A program made the position numbers and the translations under genes. A stretch of 64,000 bases of DNA. Source: Streptomyces showdoensis. Lineage in GTDB: Bacteria > Actinomycetota > Actinomycetes > Streptomycetales > Streptomycetaceae. Every line of letters starts with the position of its first letter. Within the stretch, counting starts at the first letter, position 1. This document shows positions 35,840 through 43,834 of this stretch, piece after piece. The DNA lies in the NCBI RefSeq assembly GCF_039535475.1, contig NZ_BAAAXG010000013.1, positions 138,936 to 202,935 on the forward strand. The letters are read 5' to 3'. The notes beneath the pieces are model-generated. The model was not told the origin of the DNA, made no database searches, and worked only from the letters and a program-made list of their open reading frames with translations.

Positions 35840-36047
35840 GCCGTAGGGTGGGCGTCGCAGCTGGTTCGCCCCGTCCGCCAGGCGGGATGCGTCGCAAGAG
35901 GGAACCCGGTGGGAATCCGGGACTGCCCCGCAGCGGTGAGCGGGAACGACCGCCGTCACACAGCACTGGACCCCCGGGTCCGGGAAGCGACGGCCAGTAG
36001 GTGTCTCGTCCGACGGGACGTGCTCGCGAGTCCGAAGACCTGCCACT
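35840..36047 (+). promoter_or_regulatory. Cobalamin (AdoCbl) riboswitch
   Basis: The conserved core is easy to read: AAGAGGGAAcccGGTG, GAATCCGGGACTGCCCC, GCAGCGGTGAGCGGGAA, then CCAGTAGG and the B12 box AGTCCGAAGACCTGCC near 36030-36045. The orientation is plus, towards the acyl-CoA thioesterase gene. Downstream, CCGCACG and CGTGCGG (about 36051-36077) form a 7-bp hairpin that could be the expression platform, before the AAGGAG ribosome site of the gene. Ends are approximate. Confidence 0.9.
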
Positions 36048-36111
36048 GCCCGCACGCGGTCATCCCCGCCGTGCGGAACAGCCCTGCCGCGACTCGCGAA
36101 GGAGAGTTGAC

Positions 36112-36576
36112 GTGGCCGATCCCACCGCCTCCACCCCCAGCCCCGCCCCCACCGCCACCGCACGCCCGGTCAAGACCCCGGACGACTCCCGGGTCGTCCT
36201 CGCCCACATCATGAGCGAGCACGACACCAATCTGTACGGGACCATCCACGGCGGCGTGATGATGAAGCTCATCGACGACGCCGCCGCGGCGGCCGCCGGG
36301 CGACACGCCGACGGGCCGGCCGTCACCGTCGCCGTCGACCGGATGTCCTTCCTCGCCCCCGTCCGCGCCGGGGACCTGCTCAGCGTCGAGGCAGCACTCG
36401 AACGCGCCGGGCGGACCTCCATGACCGTCGGGGTCCGCGTGACCGCCGAGCGGTGGAACAGCGCCGGCCCGACCACAGAGGTGGCCACCGCCTTCCTGAC
36501 GTTCGTCGCCATCGACGCCGACGGCACACCGCGCGAGGTGCCGGCGCTGGAGGTGTCACTGCCCGGCCTGTCCTGA
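36112..36576 (+). CDS. Hot-dog acyl-CoA thioesterase (YciA-like)
   Basis: A 154-residue protein with a disordered Pro/Thr/Ala-rich N terminus (1-22) and a single hot-dog domain. LYGTIHGGVMMKLIDDAAAAAA carries the helix and Asp typical of acyl-CoA thioesterases (BFIT/YciA group), followed by AVDRMSFLAPVRAGDLLSVEA. It would hydrolyse acyl-CoA to free acid and CoA. The GTG start lies seven bases after AAGGAG. A cobalamin riboswitch in its leader is unusual for such a gene. Confidence 0.85.
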   Translation: MADPTASTPSPAPTATARPVKTPDDSRVVLAHIMSEHDTNLYGTIHGGVMMKLIDDAAAAAAGRHADGPAVTVAVDRMSFLAPVRAGDLLSVEAALERAGRTSMTVGVRVTAERWNSAGPTTEVATAFLTFVAIDADGTPREVPALEVSLPGLS

Positions 36577-36628
36577 ACGGCCGGAACCGGCGCCGTCACC
36601 CCGGTCGTCGCGGCACGTCGTACGCGGA

Positions 36629-36778
36629 GTCACCCCATGGGGCGGCATCACACGGTCTGTCACCACACGGTCTGTCACCACAGGGGCTGTCGCTACACGG
36701 TCCGTCACCAGAGGGGCTCACTCCACACGGAGTGTCACCACATGGGACGTCATCACACGGTCCGTCACCACGGCGACG
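36629..36778. repeat. 15-bp tandem repeat array, ten units
   Basis: Ten consecutive 15-base units with consensus GTCACCACACGGTCT start at 36629, 36644, 36659, 36674, 36689, 36704, 36719, 36734, 36749 and 36764. Copies differ at 2-6 positions (for example GTCGCTACACGGTCC, GTCACCAGAGGGGCT). The array fills most of the gap between the converging thioesterase and secreted-protein genes. Because the period is a multiple of three, both strands read as pentapeptide repeats (minus strand: GDRPC-like), but no ribosome site supports translation. Confidence 0.85.
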
Positions 36779-36794
36779 CACGGCCCACGAGGCT

Positions 36795-37259
36795 TCAGCG
36801 TGCGTTTACGTACAGCTGCGGCGACCAGCGGGTGCACGAGTTGCCGTTGCACGCCTGGACCATGAAGTTGTAGTCGTTGCCCGGTGCGTCCAGGGTCCAC
36901 ACCCGCCGCTCACCGGGGCTCTGCTTGCTGATCCTCCAGTCGGTGTTGTCGTACTGCCAGCGGACGTTGTAGTGCGTCAGATTGGTGGTGTATCCGCCGT
37001 AGTAGAGCTTGATCTGGTTGTTGCACGAGTCGTAGCGCCCGCCGATGTACGGGCTGTTGCTGTACTCGTACCGCGGCGGCGTGCCGCCGATGTCGGTCCC
37101 GCTCTTCTGGGGCGGCTCGCCGTCGCGGGTGTAGCAGCCCTTCGCCGCGGGGACCGTGTCCGGCGCGGCGGCGGCGACCGGCGCCACCAGGAGGCCGCTC
37201 GCGAGCACGACGCCGGACGACAGTGCCACCGCCGCACGACGCCACTTGAGCGCACGCAT
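36795..37259 (-). CDS. Secreted protein of unknown function
   Basis: A 154-residue precursor with a strong Sec signal (ALSSGVVLASGLLVAPVAAAA, cleaved near residue 32). The mature part is Tyr/Asn/Trp-rich with four Cys (GCYTRDG, DSCNNQ, QACNGNSC) and a beta-rich look (YNVRWQYDNTDW, RRVWTLDAPGNDYNFMVQACNG), similar to small lectin- or fibronectin-like modules. GGAG lies upstream of the ATG. Family unknown to me. Confidence 0.7.
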   Translation of the reverse strand: MRALKWRRAAVALSSGVVLASGLLVAPVAAAAPDTVPAAKGCYTRDGEPPQKSGTDIGGTPPRYEYSNSPYIGGRYDSCNNQIKLYYGGYTTNLTHYNVRWQYDNTDWRISKQSPGERRVWTLDAPGNDYNFMVQACNGNSCTRWSPQLYVNAR

Positions 37260-37480
37260 GGTTCACTCCGTCCTTGGGGTACGGAACTTCCAGGTGTGCC
37301 GCCGTGCGGCGCGCGCTCCCCCACGCTCGGCGCCGTGAACCAGCGGACACCCGCTGTCCCCGGACTCCCCCTCTCAGCTTACGGCGGGCGGGGGGCCGGG
37401 GCCCGTCGGGCGGGGGCGCACGTCCTGCGGCCCCACGCACGGGGCGCCGCCCGGAGACCTCCCGGACGGCGCCCCACCCG

Positions 37481-38371
37481 CTACTTCGCGAAGCCGTAGT
37501 CCAGCAGCTTCTTCACGTCGGCCGCGCGGTTCGTCTCGTTCGGCGAACCGAGCACCGCGCCGATGACCGTCTTGCTGCCGCGGGTGGCCGCGAAGACGAG
37601 GCAGTACTTGGCCTGCGGGCCCGAACCGGTCTTCACGCCGATCGCGCCGCTGTACGTGCTCAGGAGCTTGTTCGTGTTGGTCCACGACATGTTCCGGTAG
37701 CCACCGCTCTTGGTGGTCACCTTCTGGGTCGTGGCCTTCGTCTTCACGATGGTGCGGAACGTGGAGTTCGTCATCGCACTGCTCGCGATCTTCGTCAGGT
37801 CACGCGGGGTCGAGTAGTTCGACCCGTTGCTGATCCCGTCGAAGGAGTCGAAGTGGGTGTTGCGCAGACCCAGCTTGCGGGCCTCGTCGTTCATCTTGCC
37901 GATGAACGACTTCACGCGGGCCGCCCGCGTGGTGCCGGTGCCGAACTTGTCGGCCAGCGCGTAGGCGGCGTCACAGCCCGACGGCAGCATCAGACCGTAG
38001 AGGAGCTGACGAACCGTCACCTTGTCGCCGACGATGAGCCGGGCGGAGGAGGCGTTCTTCGAGACGATGTAGTCGCTGTACGCCTTGTCGATCGTGACCT
38101 TCGCGTCGAGGTTGAGGCCGCGCTGGGCCAGCACCACCTTCGCGGTCATGATCTTCGTGGTGGAGCCGGTCGACCGGCGGGTGTCCGCGGCCTTCCCGTA
38201 CAGCGCGGCGCCCGTCCCGTTGTTCATCACGAAGCCGCCCGCGGCGGTGATGGACGGAACGGGCGGCGTCGCGGCGTGCGCCTGGCCGGCGAAGAGGCCG
38301 CCGGCCAGCACGGCGGAGGTCGTGACCGCGACGGTCACGGCACGACGCACGCCCAAAGTGGTCGATATCAA
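37481..38371 (-). CDS. Serine-type D-Ala-D-Ala carboxypeptidase (family S11)
   Basis: A 296-residue exported penicillin-binding protein. From a TTG start at 38371 (GAGGG ten bases upstream; no suitable ATG) the signal peptide runs AVTVAVTTSAVLAGGLFAGQAHA. Active-site motifs are S70-T-T-K73, S131-G-C133 in place of the common SGN/SxN, and K247-T-G. The DGISNGSNYSTPRDL segment is typical of S11. It would trim pentapeptide stems of peptidoglycan. The Cys in the second motif also occurs, to my recollection, in other actinobacterial S11 proteins. The start codon is uncertain. Confidence 0.85.
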   Translation of the reverse strand: MISTTLGVRRAVTVAVTTSAVLAGGLFAGQAHAATPPVPSITAAGGFVMNNGTGAALYGKAADTRRSTGSTTKIMTAKVVLAQRGLNLDAKVTIDKAYSDYIVSKNASSARLIVGDKVTVRQLLYGLMLPSGCDAAYALADKFGTGTTRAARVKSFIGKMNDEARKLGLRNTHFDSFDGISNGSNYSTPRDLTKIASSAMTNSTFRTIVKTKATTQKVTTKSGGYRNMSWTNTNKLLSTYSGAIGVKTGSGPQAKYCLVFAATRGSKTVIGAVLGSPNETNRAADVKKLLDYGFAK

Positions 38372-38567
38372 AATGTTCTGCCCTCGGTAGGAGTCGTTGT
38401 CGCACGAGGCCCACACGGACCTCGCGCACACAAGATGCACGAGCCGTTCCCATGGATGCACGGCGGGGTGCGTGACCTACCTCGCATTCCGGCGCGGACG
38501 GGCGGACGGGCCGGCCGGCGCGGCGCTCGCGGCCGCCGCGCCCGTCAACGAGCGGCGCTCCCCCGGG

Positions 38568-38762
38568 TCATGCCCCGGGCGCGGGCGGGGCGCTGTCGCC
38601 CGCCTGGCCGTCGGCGCGCATCGCCCGCGTCTCGCTCTTGAGGATGCGCAGCGACTTGCCCAGGGAACGCGCGGTGTCCGGCAGCCGCTTGGATCCGAAC
38701 AGGACGATGAACGCGATCGCCACGAGCAGCAGGTGCCAGGGTTCCAGTGCGTTGCGCAGCAC
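38568..38762 (-). CDS. tatA: TatA/E-like Sec-independent translocase subunit
   Basis: A 64-residue protein with one N-terminal transmembrane helix (WHLLLVAIAFIVLFGSKRLPD), the FGSKRLPD hinge that is the hallmark of TatA/B, an amphipathic helix (TARSLGKSLRILKSET) and a short charged tail. It starts with GTG at 38762, GGGAGAG upstream. Streptomyces has its main tatA with tatC elsewhere, so this is probably an additional copy. An 18-bp palindrome lies in its promoter. Confidence 0.82.
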   Translation of the reverse strand: MLRNALEPWHLLLVAIAFIVLFGSKRLPDTARSLGKSLRILKSETRAMRADGQAGDSAPPAPGA

Positions 38763-38799
38763 GGGGTCACTCTCCCTCGGAGACGGGGTCGTTTGCCTT

Positions 38800-38817
38800 G
38801 TTGCGCAACTGTACAAC
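38800..38817. promoter_or_regulatory. 18-bp palindromic operator candidate upstream of the tatA-like gene
   Basis: GTTGCGCAACTGTACAAC: arms GTTGNNCA and TGNNCAAC around two bases. A related half site GTTGCGCAAC occurs at 38886-38895 before the next small gene, and a second full copy lies at 39204. Confidence 0.55.
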
Positions 38818-38911
38818 TGGCGGGTGCGGGGTCGCGCCGACCCCCTGGACGCTCCGCGCGTGACGGAGCTCACGACGTTTCAGGAGTTGCGCAACACTTA
38901 AGGTTGCCTCC

Positions 38912-39142
38912 ATGGGGACGAGTGACATGACGGCTCGCCAGAGCGCGGTGCTCCTGGGCGGTCCCGCGGACGGCGTGCGCCTGACGGTGTCCGACCGGCC
39001 GCCCGTACTGCAGGTGACCTATCCCTGCACGGTCGAGGGGGACTCCGCCGGGACCCGCGTCGAGGCGCTCCACGTCTACCGGCTCGACGGGAGCACCGGG
39101 GACGGAGTGCTGCGGTACGGGTACGACCCGGCCAGCCCCTAG
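38912..39142 (+). CDS. Small conserved protein of unknown function
   Basis: A 76-residue soluble protein (QSAVLLGGPADGVRLTVSDRPPVLQVTYP ... VEALHVYRLDG). The GGPADG opening recurs in small actinobacterial proteins without known role. An internal ATG at 38927 (GGGGACGAG upstream) may be the true start. Located between two palindromic sites. Confidence 0.55.
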   Translation: MGTSDMTARQSAVLLGGPADGVRLTVSDRPPVLQVTYPCTVEGDSAGTRVEALHVYRLDGSTGDGVLRYGYDPASP

Positions 39143-39203
39143 CGGCGCGGGCGGGCGCCCCGCCGGGACCGACGCCCCGCGATCCCCCACCCCCATCCTG
39201 CAC

Positions 39204-39221
39204 GTTGCGCAGCTGTGCAAC
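39204..39221. promoter_or_regulatory. 18-bp palindromic operator candidate upstream of the LCP gene
   Basis: GTTGCGCAGCTGTGCAAC, a near-perfect palindrome (one mismatched pair) with the same arms as the site at 38800. It lies 57 bp before the LCP start codon. Confidence 0.55.
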
Positions 39222-39277
39222 CTTCCGGCGCCTGCCGCCGTCCTGCCTTACGGGCTCGGAGGAATGGGGTCACGCTG

Positions 39278-40480
39278 ATGACAGGCGGAAACCGCGGCAC
39301 ACAGGCACGCCGGTCCGCACCGCGGGGCGGGCCACGCCGACGCGGCCGGGTCGGACGGCTCCTCATGACGGCGCTCGCGCTGCTCGTGCTGACGACCGCC
39401 GGGTTCGGCTGGGGCTGGCTCAAGCTGAGCGGCGGCATCCGGACCTTCGGCGCCGAGGGCCTCTCCGACGACCGGCCCGCCGCCTCCGGCCCGGGACAGA
39501 ACGTCCTGGTCATCGGCTCGGACGCGCGCACCGGCGGGAACAGCGCGCTCGGCGGCGGGGACGCGCACGACATCGGCCGCTCCGACACCTCCTTCCTGCT
39601 GCACGTGTACGCGGACCACGAGCACGCGGTCGCCGTCTCCTTCCCCCGCGACACGCTCGTCGACATCCCGCCCTGCCGGCTCCCCGACGGCACGTGGACC
39701 AGGCCGCGCACCGGCGCCATGTTCAACTCCGCGTTCGCCGTGGGGCAGAGCGCCGAGGGCAACCCGGCGTGCACGCAGAACACGGTCGAGAAGCTGACCG
39801 GGCTGCGCGTCGACCACACCGTCGTCGTCGACTTCAAGGGCTTCGCCGCCCTGACCGAGGTCGTGCACGGCGTACCGGTGTGCCTCCCCCAGGACGTGTA
39901 CGAGAAGGACCTCGACCCGAACCGCGCCACGCGCGGCGCCCGCGTCTTCGCCAAGGGCGAGCAGACCGTCTCCGGGCAGAAGGCCCTGGACTACGTGCGG
40001 CTGCGCCACGGGATCGGCGACGGTTCCGACATAGGGCGCATCAAGCGCCAGCAGGCGTTCGTGGCCGCCCTGCTCAGGAAGGTCAGGAGCGACGGCCTCA
40101 CCCCGGCCCGGCTGCTGCCGCTCGCCGACGCGGCGACCCGCTCCCTCACCGTGGACCCCGGCCTCGGATCCGCCGACAGACTGATCTCGTTCGCGATGTC
40201 ACTCAAGGACGTCGACCTCCACGACACGAAGTTCGTCACGCTGCCCTGGCGTTACCAGGGGGCGCGCGTCGCGATCGTCGAGCCCCGGGCCGAGGCCCTC
40301 TGGGCGGCCCTGAAGGCCGACCGGCCGCTCGACGGCCGTGCCGCCGGTACACCCGCGACCGCCGGCGCGCCCACCCCCGCCGGCACCTCCGCCCCGCCCG
40401 CCGCGACTCCCCCGCCGGCGGCCACCGAGGACACCCGGTCCGCCGACGACGCCCCCTGCTCCGACCTGTCGTACGGATGA
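39278..40480 (+). CDS. LytR-CpsA-Psr (LCP) family transferase
   Basis: A 400-residue protein anchored by one N-terminal helix (LLMTALALLVLTTAGFGWGWL) after an Arg-rich cytoplasmic tail. The LCP domain has NVLVIGSDARTG, GRSDTSFLLHVYADHEHAVAVSFPRDTLVDIP and ALDYVRLRHGIGDGSDIGRIKRQQAF, including the Arg/Asp residues that bind polyprenyl-phosphate. LCP enzymes attach wall glycopolymers to peptidoglycan. A Pro/Ala/Thr-rich tail follows (about 345-390). The ATG at 39278 is the first with family sequence; GGAGG is 15 bases upstream, rather far. Confidence 0.88.
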   Translation: MTGGNRGTQARRSAPRGGPRRRGRVGRLLMTALALLVLTTAGFGWGWLKLSGGIRTFGAEGLSDDRPAASGPGQNVLVIGSDARTGGNSALGGGDAHDIGRSDTSFLLHVYADHEHAVAVSFPRDTLVDIPPCRLPDGTWTRPRTGAMFNSAFAVGQSAEGNPACTQNTVEKLTGLRVDHTVVVDFKGFAALTEVVHGVPVCLPQDVYEKDLDPNRATRGARVFAKGEQTVSGQKALDYVRLRHGIGDGSDIGRIKRQQAFVAALLRKVRSDGLTPARLLPLADAATRSLTVDPGLGSADRLISFAMSLKDVDLHDTKFVTLPWRYQGARVAIVEPRAEALWAALKADRPLDGRAAGTPATAGAPTPAGTSAPPAATPPPAATEDTRSADDAPCSDLSYG

Positions 40481-40489
40481 ACCGAGCGG

Positions 40490-43180
40490 CTACGGCGTCC
40501 CCGTGACCGCCGCCGCGGAGGCGGCGCACCGCCGGTCGTAGCGGGACCGGGCGGCGCGCAGCGCCACCGCGTAGAGCGCGAGGACGGCGGCGAGGAGGAG
40601 GTAGTACGGCGGGGGCGGGGGGGTCATGGCGAGCAGGGGTCCGAGCGGGGACAGGGGCAGCAGGACGCCGGTCACGGCGAGGGCCGCCGCCGCGTACCGG
40701 ACGGGGCCGGGCGCGGTCCCGTAGCGGCGGGCGCCGCGCAGCAGGAGCATCACCAGTGCCTGGGTGAGCAGGTTCTCGGTGAACCAGCCGGCGTGGAAGG
40801 CCCCCTGGGTGTCGGCCGAGGACCGCGTGGCGACGAGGAGCACGCCGAACGTGGCCACGTCGGCGACGGCGTTGAGCAGCCCGAAGCCGGTGATGAAGCG
40901 CAGGAACCCGCGGTGCCGCAGCCGGGTGGGGGTGCGCAGGGCGGCCGGGGCCGGGCGGTCGTGGGCGAAGGCCAGCTGGGCGGCGTCGGAGCACAGGTTC
41001 TGCACGAGGACCTGTGCGGGGAGCATCGGCAGGAAGGGCAGCAGGAGCGCGGCGGCCAGCATGGCGATGACGTTGCCGAGGTTCGACGACAGGGTGACGT
41101 GCAGATGGGCGGCGATGTTCCCGCCGGCGTTCCGGCCGGCGGCGACGGCATGGTCGACCGCCGCCAGGTCCTTCTCGGCCAGGACGAGGTCCGCGGTGTC
41201 CCTGACGACGGCGACGGCGCCCTTGGGGCAGAGGCCGACGTCGGCGGCGCGGAGGGCGGGCACGTCGTTGACGCCGTCGCCGAGGAACCCGGTGACGTGC
41301 CCGGCCGCGCGGAGGGCGGTGACGACGCGGGCCTTGTGCTCGGGGGCGCAGCGCGCGAAGACGGTGGTGTGCCGGGCGGCGGCGGCCAGTTCGGCGTCGT
41401 CCAGGCGGTCCAGGTCCTCGGCGGTGAGCACCCGGCCGGGGTCGAGGCCGAGTTCGCGGCAGGTGTGGGCGGCGGTGCCCGGGTGGTCGCCGGTCAGGAT
41501 CCGGACGGCGACCCCGCGGTCGGCGAGGCTGCCGAGGGCCGCCGCGGCGGTGGGGGCGAGGGCGTCGCGCAGCACGACGAACCCGAGGAAGGAGAGGCCG
41601 CGCTCGTCGGCCGGGGTGTGGTCGCGGAGGCGGGCCGGCCGTTCGGCGAGGGCGACGGCGAGGAGGCGGGCGCCCGTGCCGGCCTCCCGCGCGGCGAGGG
41701 CGAGCAGCCGGTCCCGCTCGGCCGCGTCCAGGGCACACCGCTCCAGTACGGTCTCCGCCGCGCCCTTCACCACCAGGGTGTGGGTGCCGAGCCGGCCGGG
41801 CCGGCGCACGACGGCGGTGGCCAGGCGGCGTACCGGGTCGAAGGGCAGCGCGGCGACCCCGTCGGGGTCGTCGGGCCCGTCGGGGACCGCCTCCTCCAGG
41901 AGCGCCTCGTCGAGCGCGTCGGGGGTGGGGAGCTCCGCGAGCTGGAGCGTCCACCAGGCGTTGACGGCGGCCCAGTGCAGCACCTCGGGGTCGTCCCGGC
42001 CGTGCGCGTCGACGGCGCGGACGACGGCGGGCCGGTCCTGGGTCAGGGTGCCGGTCTTGTCCAGGCAGAGGACGTCGACGGCGCCGAGGTCGTGGAGCGC
42101 GGGCAGGCGCCGGACGATCACCCGGTGCTCGTGGGCGAGGCGCGCGGCCCCGCGGGCGAGGACGGTGGTGACGACGACGGGAAGCATCTCGGGGGTCAGT
42201 CCGACCGCCACGGCGACGGCGAACGGGAGCGTCTCCAGTCCCCGTCCGTGCAGGGCGGCGCCGGCCATGAGGACGAGCGGCGGGGTCAGCAGCATGAAGC
42301 GGATCAGAGTCCAGGAGATGCCGTGGACGGCCTGGTCGAAGGCGCTGTCCCGGCGTCCTCCGGGCGCCGCGTGGGCGGCGGCGAGGCGGGTGCGGGCTCC
42401 GGTGGCGACGACCACCGCGGTCGCGCTGCCGTACGCCACGCTGCTGCCGAGGAAGCAGGTGTGGGGCTGGGCGAAGGGTCCGGCCCCCGGGCCGTCGGGC
42501 GCGCCGAGGGGATGTTCGTCTGCGAGGCCCTCGTCCACGGAGCGCTCGTCCACCGGCTGCTCGTCCACGGGGTACTTGTCGACGGGCGCCGACTCGCCGG
42601 TGAGCGCGGCCTCGTGCAGCCGCAGGCCGCGGGACCGCAGCAGCCGTACGTCCGCGGGGACCAGGTCCCCGGGCCCCAGCCGGACCACGTCGCCGGGCAC
42701 GAGCTCGGTGGCCGGGACCTCCCGGGGCCGGGCCTCGGGTCCGCCGGGGCCCGGGCGGCGCAGGACGGTCGCGGTGGTGGCCACCGACGCGCGCAGCGCC
42801 GCCGTGGCGCGGTCGGCCCGGTGCTCGCCCGAGGAGCGGAGCAGACAGCTGACCGCGACGAGGAGGAGGATCACGCTCCCGGTCCCCCAGGCGGCGACGG
42901 CCACCGAGACCAGTCCCAGGCAGAGCAGGACCGCGGTGAACGGGTCGCGCAGGCTGCGCAGGAGCCGCCGCGACCAGGACGGCGGCCGCCGGGCGGGCAG
43001 CGCGTTCTCCCCGTACCGGACGAGCCGCCGCTCGGCCTCGGCGTCCGTCAGGCCGCGCGGTCCGGTGTCGAGCTCCCGCAGCACCTGGAGCGCGGTGAGC
43101 GGCTCCGGTCGCTCCCGTCCGGGCGCGCGGCTGCCGCCGGTGCCGGGGGCGAGGGGGCCGGGAGCAGCCGACTCAGGCAC
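40490..43180 (-). CDS. P-type ATPase, magnesium-transport (MgtA/B) type
   Basis: An 896-residue P-type ATPase. An N-terminal cation-ATPase domain (LTDAEAERRLVRYGENALP) precedes the actuator TGES (194-197), the phosphorylation site D374-KTGTLT, the hinge FLGDGVNDVPALRAADVG and a C-terminal group of six helices. The M4 segment VGLTPEMLPVVVTTVLARGA is that of type IIIB (MgtA/B) Mg2+ importers. Between TGES and the next strand lies a 26-residue acidic insert of four VDE-type repeats (VDKYPVDEQPVDERSVDEGLADE). GTG start, overlapping the ArsR gene by 8 bp, so the regulator and pump are coupled. Confidence 0.88.
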   Translation of the reverse strand: MPESAAPGPLAPGTGGSRAPGRERPEPLTALQVLRELDTGPRGLTDAEAERRLVRYGENALPARRPPSWSRRLLRSLRDPFTAVLLCLGLVSVAVAAWGTGSVILLLVAVSCLLRSSGEHRADRATAALRASVATTATVLRRPGPGGPEARPREVPATELVPGDVVRLGPGDLVPADVRLLRSRGLRLHEAALTGESAPVDKYPVDEQPVDERSVDEGLADEHPLGAPDGPGAGPFAQPHTCFLGSSVAYGSATAVVVATGARTRLAAAHAAPGGRRDSAFDQAVHGISWTLIRFMLLTPPLVLMAGAALHGRGLETLPFAVAVAVGLTPEMLPVVVTTVLARGAARLAHEHRVIVRRLPALHDLGAVDVLCLDKTGTLTQDRPAVVRAVDAHGRDDPEVLHWAAVNAWWTLQLAELPTPDALDEALLEEAVPDGPDDPDGVAALPFDPVRRLATAVVRRPGRLGTHTLVVKGAAETVLERCALDAAERDRLLALAAREAGTGARLLAVALAERPARLRDHTPADERGLSFLGFVVLRDALAPTAAAALGSLADRGVAVRILTGDHPGTAAHTCRELGLDPGRVLTAEDLDRLDDAELAAAARHTTVFARCAPEHKARVVTALRAAGHVTGFLGDGVNDVPALRAADVGLCPKGAVAVVRDTADLVLAEKDLAAVDHAVAAGRNAGGNIAAHLHVTLSSNLGNVIAMLAAALLLPFLPMLPAQVLVQNLCSDAAQLAFAHDRPAPAALRTPTRLRHRGFLRFITGFGLLNAVADVATFGVLLVATRSSADTQGAFHAGWFTENLLTQALVMLLLRGARRYGTAPGPVRYAAAALAVTGVLLPLSPLGPLLAMTPPPPPYYLLLAAVLALYAVALRAARSRYDRRCAASAAAVTGTP

Positions 43181-43532
43181 CGTGTCCGCTGCGTCGTACG
43201 AGCGTGGGGGTCCGGTCGGTACGGGCGGTGAGCTGGCCGACCATCACGCGGACCACGGTCACGACCTCCGGGTCGTCGACGAAGTAGACCTGCCGCCGTC
43301 CCTCGCGCCGGGCCCGCACCAGGCCCGCCAGCTTCAGTTTGGTCAGGTGCTGGCTGACCGCGGGCAGCGCGCCGCCCACCCGCTCCGCGAGCCCGGTCAC
43401 GTCGCTCTCGCCCTGGGCGAGCGCCCAGACGATGTGCAGCCGCGAGGGCGAGGACAGCAGTCCGAAGGCGGCGGCCGCCTCGGCCAGCACCTCGGCAGGA
43501 GGGTCCGTGAAACCGCCCGCGTCTGCCGCCAC
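43173..43532 (-). CDS. ArsR/SmtB-family winged-helix regulator
   Basis: A 119-residue repressor-type protein: AAAFGLLSSPSRLHIVWALAQGESDVTGLAERVGGALPAVSQHLTKLKLAGLVRARREGRRQVYFVD is the ArsR DNA-binding domain. It lacks Cys in alpha-3 and the His/Asp pattern of alpha-5 metal sites, so its signal is unclear. GTG at 43532, GGGAGAG upstream. It precedes and overlaps the P-type ATPase gene, which it probably controls. Confidence 0.85.
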   Translation of the reverse strand: MAADAGGFTDPPAEVLAEAAAAFGLLSSPSRLHIVWALAQGESDVTGLAERVGGALPAVSQHLTKLKLAGLVRARREGRRQVYFVDDPEVVTVVRVMVGQLTARTDRTPTLVRRSGHGA

Positions 43533-43834
43533 CGTCGCTCTCCCCTTCCGCGTACGCCCGAAGGCCCCCCAGTCTAGGGCCGCGGCCGAGGCCTCCCCCG
43601 CCCGTCCCACCCGCCCCGTACTCGGCGTATGCCCCTTCGGTTAGGCTAGCCTTCCCTGGCGTGCGGACCCGCGCGCCGGGGCGGGTTCCGGTGCCCCAGG
43701 CAGGGACCCAGCGGACGGAACGGGCGAAGGCAGGGCGCAGGTGAGAAACGGTGACCGGGCTTGCGCGTCGTGCTGCCGGCGGGGCGGGACGCCCGTGCCC
43801 GTGACGGGCGAGGCCGTTTCCGGGGCGAGGTGCC

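Noticed and set aside
36629..36778. CRISPR array
   Set aside because: Repeats are 15 bp and directly adjacent with no spacers, and no cas genes are near.
36596..36781. 61-codon minus-strand frame of Cys-containing pentapeptides in the tandem repeat
   Set aside because: Its periodicity follows from the 15-bp repeat; GTG start without ribosome site. Kept only as a note in the repeat finding.
37481..38371. S11 carboxypeptidase with SGC instead of SGN as a novel active site
   Set aside because: I believe this variant is common in actinobacterial S11 enzymes, so it is not reported as unusual.
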